DNA from: JAICTV01 sp035634055
GTDB lineage: Bacteria; Planctomycetota; Phycisphaerae; Tepidisphaerales; Tepidisphaeraceae
Direction: 5' to 3'
Length of the DNA stretch: 43,884 nt
NCBI GenBank assembly: GCA_035634055.1
Contig: DASQDR010000075.1
Location: forward strand, 1-43,884
The notes under the pieces: model-generated
Told to the model about the DNA's origin: nothing
Databases searched by the model: none
The model's input: only the letters and a program-made list of their open reading frames with translations
In this document: piece by piece, positions 1 to 7,738 of the stretch
How the letters are laid out: each line of letters starts with the position of its first letter
How positions within the stretch are numbered: the stretch's first letter is position 1
Made by a program: the position numbers and the translations under genes

Positions 1-260
1 TTGATCGCGCCGATGTCGTCCTTCGCGCCGGCGATCACGCCCAACACAGCGCCGACCGGGACCTTCTCCCCTTCCTTCACCACGATCGCCGCCAGCGTCC
101 CGCCCTCGAACGCCTCCATCTCCATGGTCGCCTTGTCGGTCTCGATTTCGGCGATCACCTCGTTGGTCTTGACCTTGTCGCCTTCCTTCTTGAGCCACTT
201 CACGACCGTCCCCTCGGTCATCGTGTCGGAGAGCTGGGGCATGGTGATTGAGACGGGCAT
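1..260 (-). CDS. Dihydrolipoamide acetyltransferase (E2) N-terminus, pyruvate dehydrogenase complex (partial)
   Basis: The first 86 or so residues of an E2 component of a 2-oxo acid dehydrogenase complex; the gene continues beyond the left edge. What is visible is one lipoyl domain. It opens MPVSITMPQLSDTMTEG and carries the swinging-arm site ETDKATMEME, where Lys43 would be lipoylated. In this family the lipoyl arm carries the acyl group from E1 to the acetyltransferase core. The ATG at 260 follows a GGAG at good spacing. It is the last visible gene of the operon with pdhA and pdhB on the same strand, so pyruvate is the probable substrate. The catalytic core lies outside the window, so a sister E2 (branched-chain or acetoin) cannot be excluded from this piece alone. 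Confidence 0.9.
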   Translation of the reverse strand, partial: MPVSITMPQLSDTMTEGTVVKWLKKEGDKVKTNEVIAEIETDKATMEMEAFEGGTLAAIVVKEGEKVPVGAVLGVIAGAKDDIGAI

Positions 261-274
261 GGCGGGACTCCAGG

Positions 275-362
275 GATGAAGGCAGAAGCATGAAGGATGA
301 AGGATGAAGGAAGAGGGCGACCGGGAAGGTTCTATTTCACCCTTGCGCCTTTATCCTTCACC
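275..362. repeat. Intergenic inverted repeat A (GGATGAA-type purine tract and complement)
   Basis: The whole gap between pdhB and the E2 gene. The plus strand reads as repeated GGATGAAG/GCAGAAG units (about 274-320), then a short spacer, then a pyrimidine tract. Positions 305-319 pair with 346-360: 12 of 15 are Watson-Crick pairs and two of the three mismatches are G-U in RNA. It shares GGATGAAGGCAGAAG with repeat E at about 32570. It could form an mRNA hairpin inside the pdh operon. Confidence 0.7.
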
Positions 363-363
363 C

Positions 364-1347
364 CTACCGATACGTGACGTCGCGCGCCGCGGCGACGATG
401 CGGTCGACGCTGGGCATCATGGCTTCTTCGAGGTAGTGGTTGAACGGCACCGGGATCTCGTCGCTGTGCACGTACTCGATCGGCGCGTCCAGGTAGTCGA
501 AGACCGGCTTCTGGATTTGGTGCAGGATGCCGGCCCCCATGCCGCAGTAGCCGTAGTCCTCGTCGACGATCACGCAGCGGTTGGTCTTCTTCACCGACTC
601 GATCAGCGTCTCCTTATCGAGCGGGCGGAGCGTGCGGAGGTCGATCAGCTCTACGTCGATGGAGTGATCCTTCACCAGCGCCTCGACCGCTGGGCGCACG
701 ACGCGCTGGAGCGGCCGGCCGTAGCTGATGATCGTGACGTCCGCCCCCTCGCGCTCGACCTTGGCGCGGCCGATCGGGAGCGTGTACTCCTCTTCCGGCA
801 CGTCGCCGACCTCGTTCAGCATCTTTTCGTTCTCGAGGAAGATGACCGGGTCGTCGCTGCGGATGGCGGTCTTGAGCAGCCCCTTGGCCTCGTAGGGCGT
901 GCTGGGCTGGACGACGATCAGCCCCGGGATGCGCGTGTAGATCGTCTCGACGCGGTGGCTGTGCGTCGCGCCGAGCTGGTGGGCGATCCCGTTGCCGCCG
1001 CGGAACACGATCGGGCACTTGAACTGCCCGCCGGACATGTAGCGGATGTTGGCGGCGTTGTTCACGATCTGGTCGAGGCAGACCAGCGTGAACGACCAGC
1101 TCATAAATTCGACGATCGGCCGGAGCCCCAGCGTGGCCGCGCCGATCCCCAGGCCGGAAAATCCCGCCTCGCTGATCGGGGTGTCGATCACGCGCTTGGG
1201 GCCGAAGCGGTCGAGCATCCCCTCGCTGACCTTGTAGGCGCCGTTGTACTCGGCGACCTCTTCACCGAGGAGGAAGACGTTCTCGTCGCGCTCCATCTCC
1301 TCGGTCATGGCTTCGCGCAGGGCTTGGCGGAATTGGATCTGTCGCAT
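364..1347 (-). CDS. pdhB: Pyruvate dehydrogenase E1 component, beta subunit
   Basis: A 327-residue protein, the usual length for the beta subunit of the alpha2beta2 E1. With PdhA it decarboxylates pyruvate on thiamine diphosphate and passes the acetyl group to E2. Family signatures include FRQALREAMTEEM near the N-terminus, FLLGEEVAEYNGAYK, the GFSGLGIGAA and FRGGNG segments, and the C-terminal transketolase domain with IVDEDYGYCGMGAG. The start is taken as the ATG at 1347, which has a GAGAG about 11 nt upstream; a TTG ten codons earlier also reads in frame but lacks a convincing site. It lies downstream of pdhA and two tiny genes and upstream of E2, all on one strand. Confidence 0.95.
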   Translation of the reverse strand: MRQIQFRQALREAMTEEMERDENVFLLGEEVAEYNGAYKVSEGMLDRFGPKRVIDTPISEAGFSGLGIGAATLGLRPIVEFMSWSFTLVCLDQIVNNAANIRYMSGGQFKCPIVFRGGNGIAHQLGATHSHRVETIYTRIPGLIVVQPSTPYEAKGLLKTAIRSDDPVIFLENEKMLNEVGDVPEEEYTLPIGRAKVEREGADVTIISYGRPLQRVVRPAVEALVKDHSIDVELIDLRTLRPLDKETLIESVKKTNRCVIVDEDYGYCGMGAGILHQIQKPVFDYLDAPIEYVHSDEIPVPFNHYLEEAMMPSVDRIVAAARDVTYR

Positions 1348-1369
1348 TCGGTTAAGCGTCTCTCGCCTG

Positions 1370-1585
1370 CTATCCAACAGGATGAAGTTCTTCGAACCGC
1401 GAGATGTCCGTCACAAGAAACTCCGTCACGCGGTCCATCTCGTCCAGCACGACCACGCGGGATTCGTTGAAAGCAAACTGAAAGGGCCGGTTGACCGGCA
1501 GCCTGCGCCCGTCCTTCAGGACGATCGCGAAGGGCGCGAACGTTCCCGGGCGCTTTCGGGCCTGCATCTCCTGGACGACGCTCAC
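1370..1585 (-). CDS. Small 'PFxPF' protein of unknown function inside the pdh operon
   Basis: A 71-residue protein that I cannot assign a function. It has a compact pattern, FAPFAIVLKDGRRLPV, then FQFAFNESRVVVLDE, ending near LVTDISRFEEL. This looks like a small beta-rich family I associate with planctomycete genomes (RPFxPFxLxLxDG...V...). It starts at GTG 1585, six nucleotides after GAGGAG, and its start overlaps or abuts the stop of the preceding paralogous gene, so translational coupling is likely. The two tiny genes sit between pdhA and pdhB, and pdhB starts 22 nt downstream. Its presence in a PDH operon may be incidental. No membrane segment or signal peptide is seen. Confidence 0.75.
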   Translation of the reverse strand: MSVVQEMQARKRPGTFAPFAIVLKDGRRLPVNRPFQFAFNESRVVVLDEMDRVTEFLVTDISRFEELHPVG

Positions 1586-1815
1586 TCAGGCCTCCTCAAC
1601 GATGCCGATCTCGCTGATCTGCTCTGCCGCAACAGGTGCTGGCCGCCACCCCTCCGAAAGATGAACACGATGCTTCGGCCGAACGAGACGGCGTCGGATC
1701 CTTCCACCGGGTAGCGCTCGCCGCTCGTCATAATGATCATGAACGGTTGGAAGGGCTCGCGCATCGTGAGTCGTTCGATCTCGCTGATGATCGAGATCTC
1801 TTCCGCGTCCGCCAA
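1582..1815 (-). pseudogene. Second small 'PFxPF' protein, paralogue of the downstream gene, apparently frameshifted
   Basis: Starts at TTG 1815, ten nucleotides from the pdhA stop, with an AGGGGTGG stretch before it. The first 55 or so codons match the downstream small protein in pattern (REPFQPFMIIMTSGERYPVE, then FGRSIVFIFRRGGGQ). After GQHL the reading frame turns into low-quality Arg/Ser sequence ending at 1582. Shifting frame near 1635 gives AAEQISEIGIVEEA and a stop at 1586-1588, which aligns with LVTDISRFEEL of the paralogue. One missing base around CACCTGTTGCGG would explain it. It is either a decayed gene, a sequencing error, or less likely programmed frameshifting. Confidence 0.6.
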
Positions 1816-1824
1816 GCACCACCC

Positions 1825-2859
1825 CTACTTCTCCAGCGGGTACTTCTCCGCAAGGATGTCGTCGAAGCGCTCCTCCAGCGCCGGCTGTGGGTCCTCATCC
1901 GCCTGGCGGACGGCGTCGGCGACGATCTCCGAGACTTCCTCCTGCATCGCGTCCGCCTGCTCGTCGCTGAGCAGCCCCTTCTCGCGCAGGCGGACCTCGT
2001 AGATGGCGATGGGGTCGCGGAGCTTGGCCTTCTCCATCTCCTCCTTGGTGCGGTACTTCATCGCGTCGCTCATCGAGTGCCCGCGGAAGCGGTAGGTGTT
2101 GGCGACGAGGAAGGTCGGCCCCTCACCGCGGCGGCCGCGGTCGGCGGCCTCGGTCATCTCCTTGATGACGGTATCGATGTCGTTGCCGTCGATGTTCTTG
2201 TGCGGCACGTTGAACCCGCACCCGCGCTCGGCCAAATCCTTTTCAGCGCTGTGGCGGGAGACCTGCGTGCCCATGGCGACGCCGTTGTTCTCAACGATGT
2301 AGATGACCGGGGCCTTGAACAGGCTCGCCAGGTTCATCGACTCGTTGAACGTGCCCTGGTTGATCGCGCCGTCGCCGAAGAGGCAGAAGGTGACGCCGCC
2401 GGTGTTCTTGTACTTCTGCGCGAAAGCGGTCCCCAGTCCGACGGGGATGTGCCCGCCGACGATGCCGTGCCCGCCGAGGTTGCCCACTTCCGCCTGGAAG
2501 AAGTGCATCGACCCGCCCTTGCCCTTGGAGCATCCGGTCGCCTTGCCGAACAGCTCTGCCATCGCGGCGCGCGGGTCCATGCCCAGCGCCAGCGAGTGCC
2601 CGTGGCACCGGTAGGCGTTGATCAGCTTGTCCTTGTCCTTCTGGAAGATGGCGGCGATGCCGACGGCAACGGCTTCCTGCCCGCTGTAGAGGTGACAGAA
2701 CCCGCCAATCTTCTGCCCCGGCTTGGTGTATTCCTGGAAGGTGCGTTCCTCAAACCGGCGGATGAGCATCATCATCCGCAGCCGATCGCGCTCGACCTGC
2801 CCGGCTTGCCCGGACTTCACTGCCGCCGGCCGCTGATCGACTTCGTTCGCTACTGCCAT
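1825..2859 (-). CDS. pdhA: Pyruvate dehydrogenase E1 component, alpha subunit
   Basis: A 344-residue thiamine-diphosphate-binding alpha subunit. The ThDP/Mg motif runs from GDG (162-164) to NN (191-192), with INQGTFNESMNLA between. Other hallmarks are HLYSGQEAVAVG, YRCHGHSLALG, KGKGGSMHFF, GHGIVGGHIPVGLG and the loop YRFRGHSMSD. It forms E1 with PdhB and commits pyruvate to acetyl-CoA. The start is the ATG at 2859; in-frame sequence upstream has no family resemblance. It is the first gene of a leftward operon (pdhA, two tiny genes, pdhB, E2), with a TATAAT about 130 nt upstream. The closely related acetoin dehydrogenase E1 alpha is an alternative, but no acetoin genes are visible. Confidence 0.95.
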   Translation of the reverse strand: MAVANEVDQRPAAVKSGQAGQVERDRLRMMMLIRRFEERTFQEYTKPGQKIGGFCHLYSGQEAVAVGIAAIFQKDKDKLINAYRCHGHSLALGMDPRAAMAELFGKATGCSKGKGGSMHFFQAEVGNLGGHGIVGGHIPVGLGTAFAQKYKNTGGVTFCLFGDGAINQGTFNESMNLASLFKAPVIYIVENNGVAMGTQVSRHSAEKDLAERGCGFNVPHKNIDGNDIDTVIKEMTEAADRGRRGEGPTFLVANTYRFRGHSMSDAMKYRTKEEMEKAKLRDPIAIYEVRLREKGLLSDEQADAMQEEVSEIVADAVRQADEDPQPALEERFDDILAEKYPLEK

Positions 2860-2986
2860 TGCGCGTACTCCGCAGTTGAAGGCTGGTTCACCTCGCTCGC
2901 GCCGGGGACGGGGTCTGTCGCCCGGCGAAGCGCGGAGAGAGTGTAGTGGATTCGCTCCAGTCTGCAATCCCCGTGCTGCTCGTGCG

Positions 2987-2992
2987 ATTATA
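2987..2992 (-). promoter_or_regulatory. Probable -10 box of the pdh operon promoter
   Basis: Perfect TATAAT on the minus strand, just past the stop of the protease gene and about 128 nt before the pdhA ATG. The -35 region (about 3010-3017, CACCACG-like) is weak. It implies a 5' leader of roughly 120 nt. Assigned by sequence only. Confidence 0.5.
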
Positions 2993-3018
2993 GGCGTAAA
3001 ACCGGATAGCGTGGTGAG

Positions 3019-4191
3019 TTAGCAGGCTTGGCGCGGCCGGCGGCGGCGCAGGGCCACCCCGCCGGCCGCCGCCGCCAAGGCTGCCGCCGACGGCTCGGGG
3101 ATGACCGTCCCCGCGAGGCTGTACTGCCCCAGGCTTCCGTACCCGCCGGCCGGGGTGACGCTGACGACGTACGTCCCCGCCTCCAGCAGCGGGGTGAAGA
3201 ACTGCTCGCCGAGCGAATCGGTATCGGACGACGCCAGGAGCAGGCCGTTGGCGTCGAACAGGCTCAGCGTCAGGTCCAGCATCGGCGCGTCCGGGTTCAC
3301 CATCGCGGACAGGAACGCGTTGCCGCCGGGCGTGGTGAAGGAGAAGTAGTCCGCGTCGCCGTTGCGCTCGATGATGCCGCTGGCGGCGATGGCGTACGCG
3401 GACGAGACGCTCAGGGTTTCGGCGGCGCCGATGGTGCTGCCGTGGTCGTCGTCGCGGTAGCCGAAGGCGGGCTGGAGATAGCCGCTGCCGGACAGTTCTT
3501 GCAGGTCGTCCTGCGTCGCGCCGCTGCTCCCGGGCCCGTTCCACCACTGGCTGAGGGTGTTGAAGTAAGGGTAGCCCATGATCGGCCCGCGCCGACCGTC
3601 GCCGGGGTTGTACTCGGCGGTCTTGCCGCCGCTGGCGTTGAACGTGCTTTGATGGTGGATGCCAAACCCGTGGGCGGCCTCGTGGGCGACGGCGTCGGCG
3701 ACGTAGCGTGGCGTGCCGTTGCGCAGGTTTGCGGGGAAGACGAACCCGGTGTTCGGCTCAGCGGTCATGAACCCGTCCAGCGGCGCGATGCCGCCGGCGA
3801 ACTGCCCCACCCACGCGCCGTTGCCGCCGATCACGATCCGCATCGTCTCGTAGTCGTTGCGGTTGCCGGGGTCGACGGTGGTCACGTTCAAGTTGAACGG
3901 CGAGAACTTCTCCGCGACGCCCGACCAGATCTTCTGGATGTTCGCCACTTCAGGCGCGCTGAATGCGTCGGGCGTGCCCTCGGTGTCATAGGCGATGGTG
4001 GTGCCGGGGGAGTAGAAGCCCCAGAAGGGCGTCACGTCCCCGTCAAAGTCCAGGTAGAGCTTGGCGTGAGCGCCGGGGAGGCTCTGGAACTCGGGAACGA
4101 CCCGTTCACCACGCGCCGCGCGCGGGAGCCCGAGCGCGGCCGAGAGGGCGACCGCTGCCGCCAACATAGATCGTTCAAGGTGGCGCTTCAT
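3019..4191 (-). CDS. Exported zinc metalloprotease with PEP-CTERM anchor
   Basis: A 390-residue secreted protein. The N-terminus has a basic stretch and hydrophobic signal (about 8-28) ending in an AARGE region. A zincin motif HEAAHGFGIHH at 170-180 gives the HExxHxxGxxH pattern of metzincins, with His170, His174 and His180 as zinc ligands and Glu171 as catalytic base. The C-terminus has a pre-peptidase-like beta domain (DADYFSFTTPGG...) and then PEP, a short hydrophobic stretch and an RRRR tail, i.e. a PEP-CTERM sorting signal processed by exosortase in this family. ATGs at 4209 and 4191 are both possible; I chose 4191 because the signal peptide begins there. It lies divergent from the TPR membrane protein gene. 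The substrate is unknown. Confidence 0.85.
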   Translation of the reverse strand: MKRHLERSMLAAAVALSAALGLPRAARGERVVPEFQSLPGAHAKLYLDFDGDVTPFWGFYSPGTTIAYDTEGTPDAFSAPEVANIQKIWSGVAEKFSPFNLNVTTVDPGNRNDYETMRIVIGGNGAWVGQFAGGIAPLDGFMTAEPNTGFVFPANLRNGTPRYVADAVAHEAAHGFGIHHQSTFNASGGKTAEYNPGDGRRGPIMGYPYFNTLSQWWNGPGSSGATQDDLQELSGSGYLQPAFGYRDDDHGSTIGAAETLSVSSAYAIAASGIIERNGDADYFSFTTPGGNAFLSAMVNPDAPMLDLTLSLFDANGLLLASSDTDSLGEQFFTPLLEAGTYVVSVTPAGGYGSLGQYSLAGTVIPEPSAAALAAAAGGVALRRRRPRQAC

Positions 4192-4341
4192 CGGATCGGC
4201 TGTCGGCATCCCCGGGGGGGGCAGACGAGCGTGGCTGTGGACCCCATGGGCGGGTCGGACGCCAAGGGAAACCTACCCTGCACCTGCCGGCAGTCAAATC
4301 CGTCCGCCGTGCCGCATCTCAGTTAACTGCGGACAGTTGCC

Positions 4342-4356
4342 GATAATCCTGCACAG
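4342..4356 (+). promoter_or_regulatory. Possible -10 element (GATAAT) directly before a GTG start
   Basis: GATAAT at 4342-4347 lies 8 nt before the GTG at 4356, and no Shine-Dalgarno sequence is visible. If used, transcription would start at or just before the start codon. The -35 region is poor (TCAGTT), so confidence is low. Confidence 0.35.
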
Positions 4357-6623
4357 TGCTTACCCATTCCCCCCGCCACCGGACGCTCTGGACTGCCGCC
4401 GCCCTTGTGGGGGTGACGGTGCTCGCCTACCTGCCGCTCTGGAACGCCGGGTTCATCAATATGGATGACCCCTTCTACCTCACCGAGAACCCGGTGGTGC
4501 AGCAAGGGCTGACGTGGGACGGCATTGTCTGGGCGTTCGAGAAGGCGCACGTGGCCAATTACCACCCGGTCACGTGGCTCTCGCACATGCTGGACTGCTC
4601 GCTGTTCGGGATGAACCCGCGCTGGCACCACGCGAGCAGCCTGCTGTTGCACGCGATCAACGTCGTGCTGGTTTACCTGATGCTGAAATGGATGACGGGG
4701 CGGCAGTGGGCGGCGGCGTTCGTCGCGGCGCTGTTTGCCATCCACCCGCAGCACGTCGAATCGGTCGCTTGGCTGTCGGAGCGGAAAGACGTGCTCAGCG
4801 GCCTGTTCTGGCTGCTGACCATCGCCGCTTACGCATGGTACGTCGGCGCCGGCGGGTGGTGGCGGTACGGGCTGGCGATGCTCGGGCTGGCGCTGGGGCT
4901 GCTCAGCAAGCCGATGGTCGTCACCCTGCCGTGCGTCCTGCTGTTGCTGGACGTCTGGCCGCTCGGACGCACGCGCTGGTTCGCGCCCGCCACCCGCGAT
5001 GAGCCCGACGCCCAAGGCGCCGCCGCTGGCGATGGCGACGCTGCCGGCGACGCCGCCGCCCCGATTAGCCGCCAACGTTCAGTCCCATTCCTGCTGCTGG
5101 AGAAGGTCCCGCTCTTCCTGCTGGCGGTCGCGTGCAGCGCGATCACGTTTCTCGCGCAGCGCACCGGCGGCGCGGTCATGACCACGGACCAAATGGGGCT
5201 CGACCACCGCGCCGTCAACGCCGTCGTCGCCTACGCGCGCTACGCCCGCAAGTTTCTCTGGCCCAGCGACCTCGCCGCCTTCTATCCGCTGCACCCCTGG
5301 CCGGTGATGACGTTCCTCGGCTGCCTGGCCGCGCTGGCGGCACTGACGGCGCTGTTCCTCTGGCAATCGCGCCGCCGGCCCTACCTTGGCGTGGGGTGGC
5401 TCTACTTCCTCGGCACGCTCGTGCCGGTGATCGGGCTGGTGCAGGTCGGCAGCCAGTCGATGGCCGACCGCTACATGTACCTGCCGATGATCGGGCTGGG
5501 CGTCATGATCGCGTGGCTGGCGGTCGAGTGGCGGCCCCGGGTCGGTGCGCGCGCGACGGCGGTGGCGGCAAGCGTGGCGCTGGCAGCGTGCGGCGCGGTG
5601 ACCTTCCGCGACGCCGGCGCCTGGCGCGACAGCGAGCGCCTTTTCACCCGCGCAATGGAGATCACCGGCCCGACCGTCTTCTCGCTCCGCTGCGTCGCCG
5701 CCAGCCTGGTGGAGCGCGGCGAAGCGGCGCAGGCGGTGGAGAAGCTCCGCCTGGCGGTCTCGCTCCAGCCCGCCAACGCTCACTCCCGCCGGCTGCTCGC
5801 CTACGCGCTGCGCGGGGACAAGCAGTACGACCAGGCGATCCGCGAGCTCGAGGTCGCCCTCAGCCTCAAGCCGGATGAGGCCAAGACCTGGAACACGCTC
5901 GGGCACGTCTTCGCCGACCAGAAGAACTGGGATGCCGCCGTCCCGCAGTACGAGCGCGCGGTGGAGCTGGACCCCAACGATTTCGATTCCTGGAACAACC
6001 TGGCCGTTGCCCACCATCAAGCGGGTAGGCCCGACGCCGCGCTGCACGACCTTCGGCAGGCCGTCCGCATCGCGCCGAAGAGCGCGCAGGCGTGGTACAT
6101 GCTCGGCCGACTGCTGCTCGAGCGCGACCGCCCGGCGGAGGCGATCGAGCCTCTGGCGACGGCGATCCGCCTCGACTCGCGCCGCCCGGACGCCCACCTT
6201 CGGCTTGGCCGTGCGCTCATGCGCAGCGGGCGGGGCGAGCTGGCGACCGCTCCGCTCATCACTGCCGTCCAGATGGCGCCCGCGTCGCCCGAGCCGCTCG
6301 TGCCGTTGGCATGGCTGCTGGCGACCCACCCCGACCGCAAGCTGCGCAGCGGGAAGGACGCCCTCTACCTCGCGACCCGCGCGACGGAGCTGACGAAGTC
6401 CGCGTCGCCCGAAGCGCTCGACGCGCTGGCGGCGGCGTTGGCCGAGCAGGAACGCTTCAAGGAGGCCGCCGACGCCGCCGAAAAGGCGCGGCAACTCGCC
6501 GTCACGTCCGGCAACGCGAAGCTGGCGGAGGAGATCGCGACCCGCGTTGCGCGCTATCGGGACAGCGCCCCCTCCCGCGACCCGTCCCTTGTGGGTGCCG
6601 ACACCGGCGACGCGGTGCCTTGA
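4356..6623 (+). CDS. Polytopic membrane protein with TPR repeats (TMTC/PMT-like)
   Basis: A 755-residue protein in two halves. Residues about 1-425 hold many membrane helices. They include a first-loop FINMDDPFYLTENP (acidic pair after the first helix, as in GT-C glycosyltransferases), NYHPVTWLSHMLDC, HPQHVESVAWLSERKDVLS and SMADRYMYLPMIG. Residues about 435-700 hold a tandem TPR array (repeated 34-residue units with YxxAI/W and A...P). This combination matches bacterial relatives of eukaryotic TMTC O-mannosyltransferases, many annotated only as TPR proteins, so a membrane glycosyltransferase role is inference. GTG 4356 is the first possible start after an in-frame stop at 4344. It stands alone on this strand. 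Confidence 0.85.
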   Translation: MLTHSPRHRTLWTAAALVGVTVLAYLPLWNAGFINMDDPFYLTENPVVQQGLTWDGIVWAFEKAHVANYHPVTWLSHMLDCSLFGMNPRWHHASSLLLHAINVVLVYLMLKWMTGRQWAAAFVAALFAIHPQHVESVAWLSERKDVLSGLFWLLTIAAYAWYVGAGGWWRYGLAMLGLALGLLSKPMVVTLPCVLLLLDVWPLGRTRWFAPATRDEPDAQGAAAGDGDAAGDAAAPISRQRSVPFLLLEKVPLFLLAVACSAITFLAQRTGGAVMTTDQMGLDHRAVNAVVAYARYARKFLWPSDLAAFYPLHPWPVMTFLGCLAALAALTALFLWQSRRRPYLGVGWLYFLGTLVPVIGLVQVGSQSMADRYMYLPMIGLGVMIAWLAVEWRPRVGARATAVAASVALAACGAVTFRDAGAWRDSERLFTRAMEITGPTVFSLRCVAASLVERGEAAQAVEKLRLAVSLQPANAHSRRLLAYALRGDKQYDQAIRELEVALSLKPDEAKTWNTLGHVFADQKNWDAAVPQYERAVELDPNDFDSWNNLAVAHHQAGRPDAALHDLRQAVRIAPKSAQAWYMLGRLLLERDRPAEAIEPLATAIRLDSRRPDAHLRLGRALMRSGRGELATAPLITAVQMAPASPEPLVPLAWLLATHPDRKLRSGKDALYLATRATELTKSASPEALDALAAALAEQERFKEAADAAEKARQLAVTSGNAKLAEEIATRVARYRDSAPSRDPSLVGADTGDAVP

Positions 6624-6749
6624 GGGCCTGGCATTCATCGCGCGCTGGTAACGATGTCGACGTACCTCTTGATCCCTCTTACCGGAGCACCGGTCGGAGG
6701 CAGCATCGCCTGCCCGCTCAAACGCCAGTGCCGCCCGCCGACGCCGCGC

Positions 6750-6787
6750 AAAACAAACCCGCCGCCCGGTCTTCACCGGGCGGCGGG
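6750..6787 (-). terminator. Rho-independent terminator of the DUF2203 gene
   Basis: Perfect 13-bp stem (6758-6770 with 6775-6787) around a 4-nt loop. On the minus strand it is followed by TTTGTTTTG. It lies 48 nt beyond the DUF2203 stop codon. It also falls between two convergent genes and may stop plus-strand reading partially. Confidence 0.85.
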
Positions 6788-6834
6788 TCGTGAGGGTTAG
6801 ATAAAGCGGGCGGACCGTGAGGGCCGCCGTCGGC

Positions 6835-7287
6835 TCACGCCTTGTCGCGCTCGCGCAGGGTGCTGACGGGCTTGCGACCGGCGAAGCCGGCATTGATTTC
6901 GTGCCAGTGGGTGATTCGCTCCTCGCCCAGCTTCCAGCACAGGTAAACGTCCCGGCCGTCGTGCCGCCCGACGAAGTCGACCAGGCCGGTTTCGTAATCC
7001 TTCAGTTCGACCCCGACGTCGCTCAGCTCGTCGACCAGGTCTTGCAGGCGGTCGATGGAACCGTCGAGCTCCCGCTGCACGGCGGCGGTTTCCTTGGTCC
7101 CGCTGGTGCGCTCCAGCGCCTCGCGGTAGCTGCTGGCCAGGGCATGGGTGCGGACGATGTCGGCGACGATCCGCTTGACCAGCGGAAGGGCGCGGTTGGC
7201 CTGCTCGAGCGAGAACTTACGGGCAGGCTGGGAAGCGGTGGCACGCTGCGGTTTGGACGACGAGGACGACGACGAAGGGGCGGCCAT
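6835..7287 (-). CDS. DUF2203 family protein
   Basis: A 150-residue cytoplasmic protein. After a Ser-rich N-terminus (4-12) it has the family start FSLEQANRALPLVKRIV, a helical middle (about 40-95), the segment LKDYETGLVDFVG, and the strongly conserved C-terminal block VYLCWKLGEERITHWHEINAGFAGRKP. These match DUF2203, a family without established function that is usually 120-150 residues long. ATG 7287 follows AAGGAA by about 7 nt. It is a single-gene unit: its own promoter with a perfect palindrome lies about 90 nt upstream and an intrinsic terminator follows. The palindromic operator suggests it is conditionally expressed. Confidence 0.9.
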   Translation of the reverse strand: MAAPSSSSSSSKPQRATASQPARKFSLEQANRALPLVKRIVADIVRTHALASSYREALERTSGTKETAAVQRELDGSIDRLQDLVDELSDVGVELKDYETGLVDFVGRHDGRDVYLCWKLGEERITHWHEINAGFAGRKPVSTLRERDKA

Positions 7288-7380
7288 AGCTCGTTCCTTT
7301 CTAGCTGCGCCGCGAGGGGTCCGCGATACCGGCGGAAACCCATTGTTCGCCGGCCCAAAAGCGGCCCTCGCCCCGGCGCG

Positions 7381-7408
7381 ATTATGACACCCCGCTAGGG
7401 GGTGTCAA
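7381..7408 (-). promoter_or_regulatory. Promoter of the DUF2203 gene with a perfect 23-bp palindromic operator
   Basis: On the minus strand: TTGACA (7403-7408), 16-nt spacer, CATAAT (7381-7386). The spacer and both box edges form a perfect inverted repeat, TGACACCCC, 5 nt, GGGGTGTCA (7385-7407). A dimeric regulator bound there would cover both promoter boxes, so repression is the simplest reading. The predicted 5' leader is about 87 nt. Confidence 0.65.
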
Positions 7409-7738
7409 AAGAACTTCATCCGGACTCAAGGGCAAAAGATGTGCCGACGCGCGGAGCGGGGAAAACCCGGAGGTTCGCCCGTTTGTGACGCGCTGCCCGC
7501 GCGACTGGCGCGGCGGCGGCGCGCGCCAAACTTCCGATGGATTTGCGACTTCCCCAGGCAGCGTGTCAGGATTCCCGGAAGCGCGCGCCCGAGCGCCGAG
7601 GCAGCGTCGCATTCAGCCCGGGCGGCGCGGTGGCAATTCGTCACCGCGCGCAGTGACAGCGCGTCCATCACGGGATCGGCGGTTGCGCTGCTCAGCGGCG
7701 CGGCAAGGGAAATCGGACTTGAACGAGTGATGGGCGCG
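7409..7738. other. 330-bp intergenic region without a recognisable gene
   Basis: Lies between the DUF2203 promoter and the end of the topoisomerase gene. Open frames of 70-100 codons exist here on both strands, but they have the Arg/Ala-rich composition of chance frames in GC-rich DNA, no ribosome-binding site and no family pattern. No RNA gene or repeat seen. Confidence 0.5.

Noticed and set aside
4209..4220. Run of eight G as a slippery site or phase-variation tract for the protease gene
   Set aside because: It lies upstream of the chosen start and would not change the reading frame; a single homopolymer is weak evidence.
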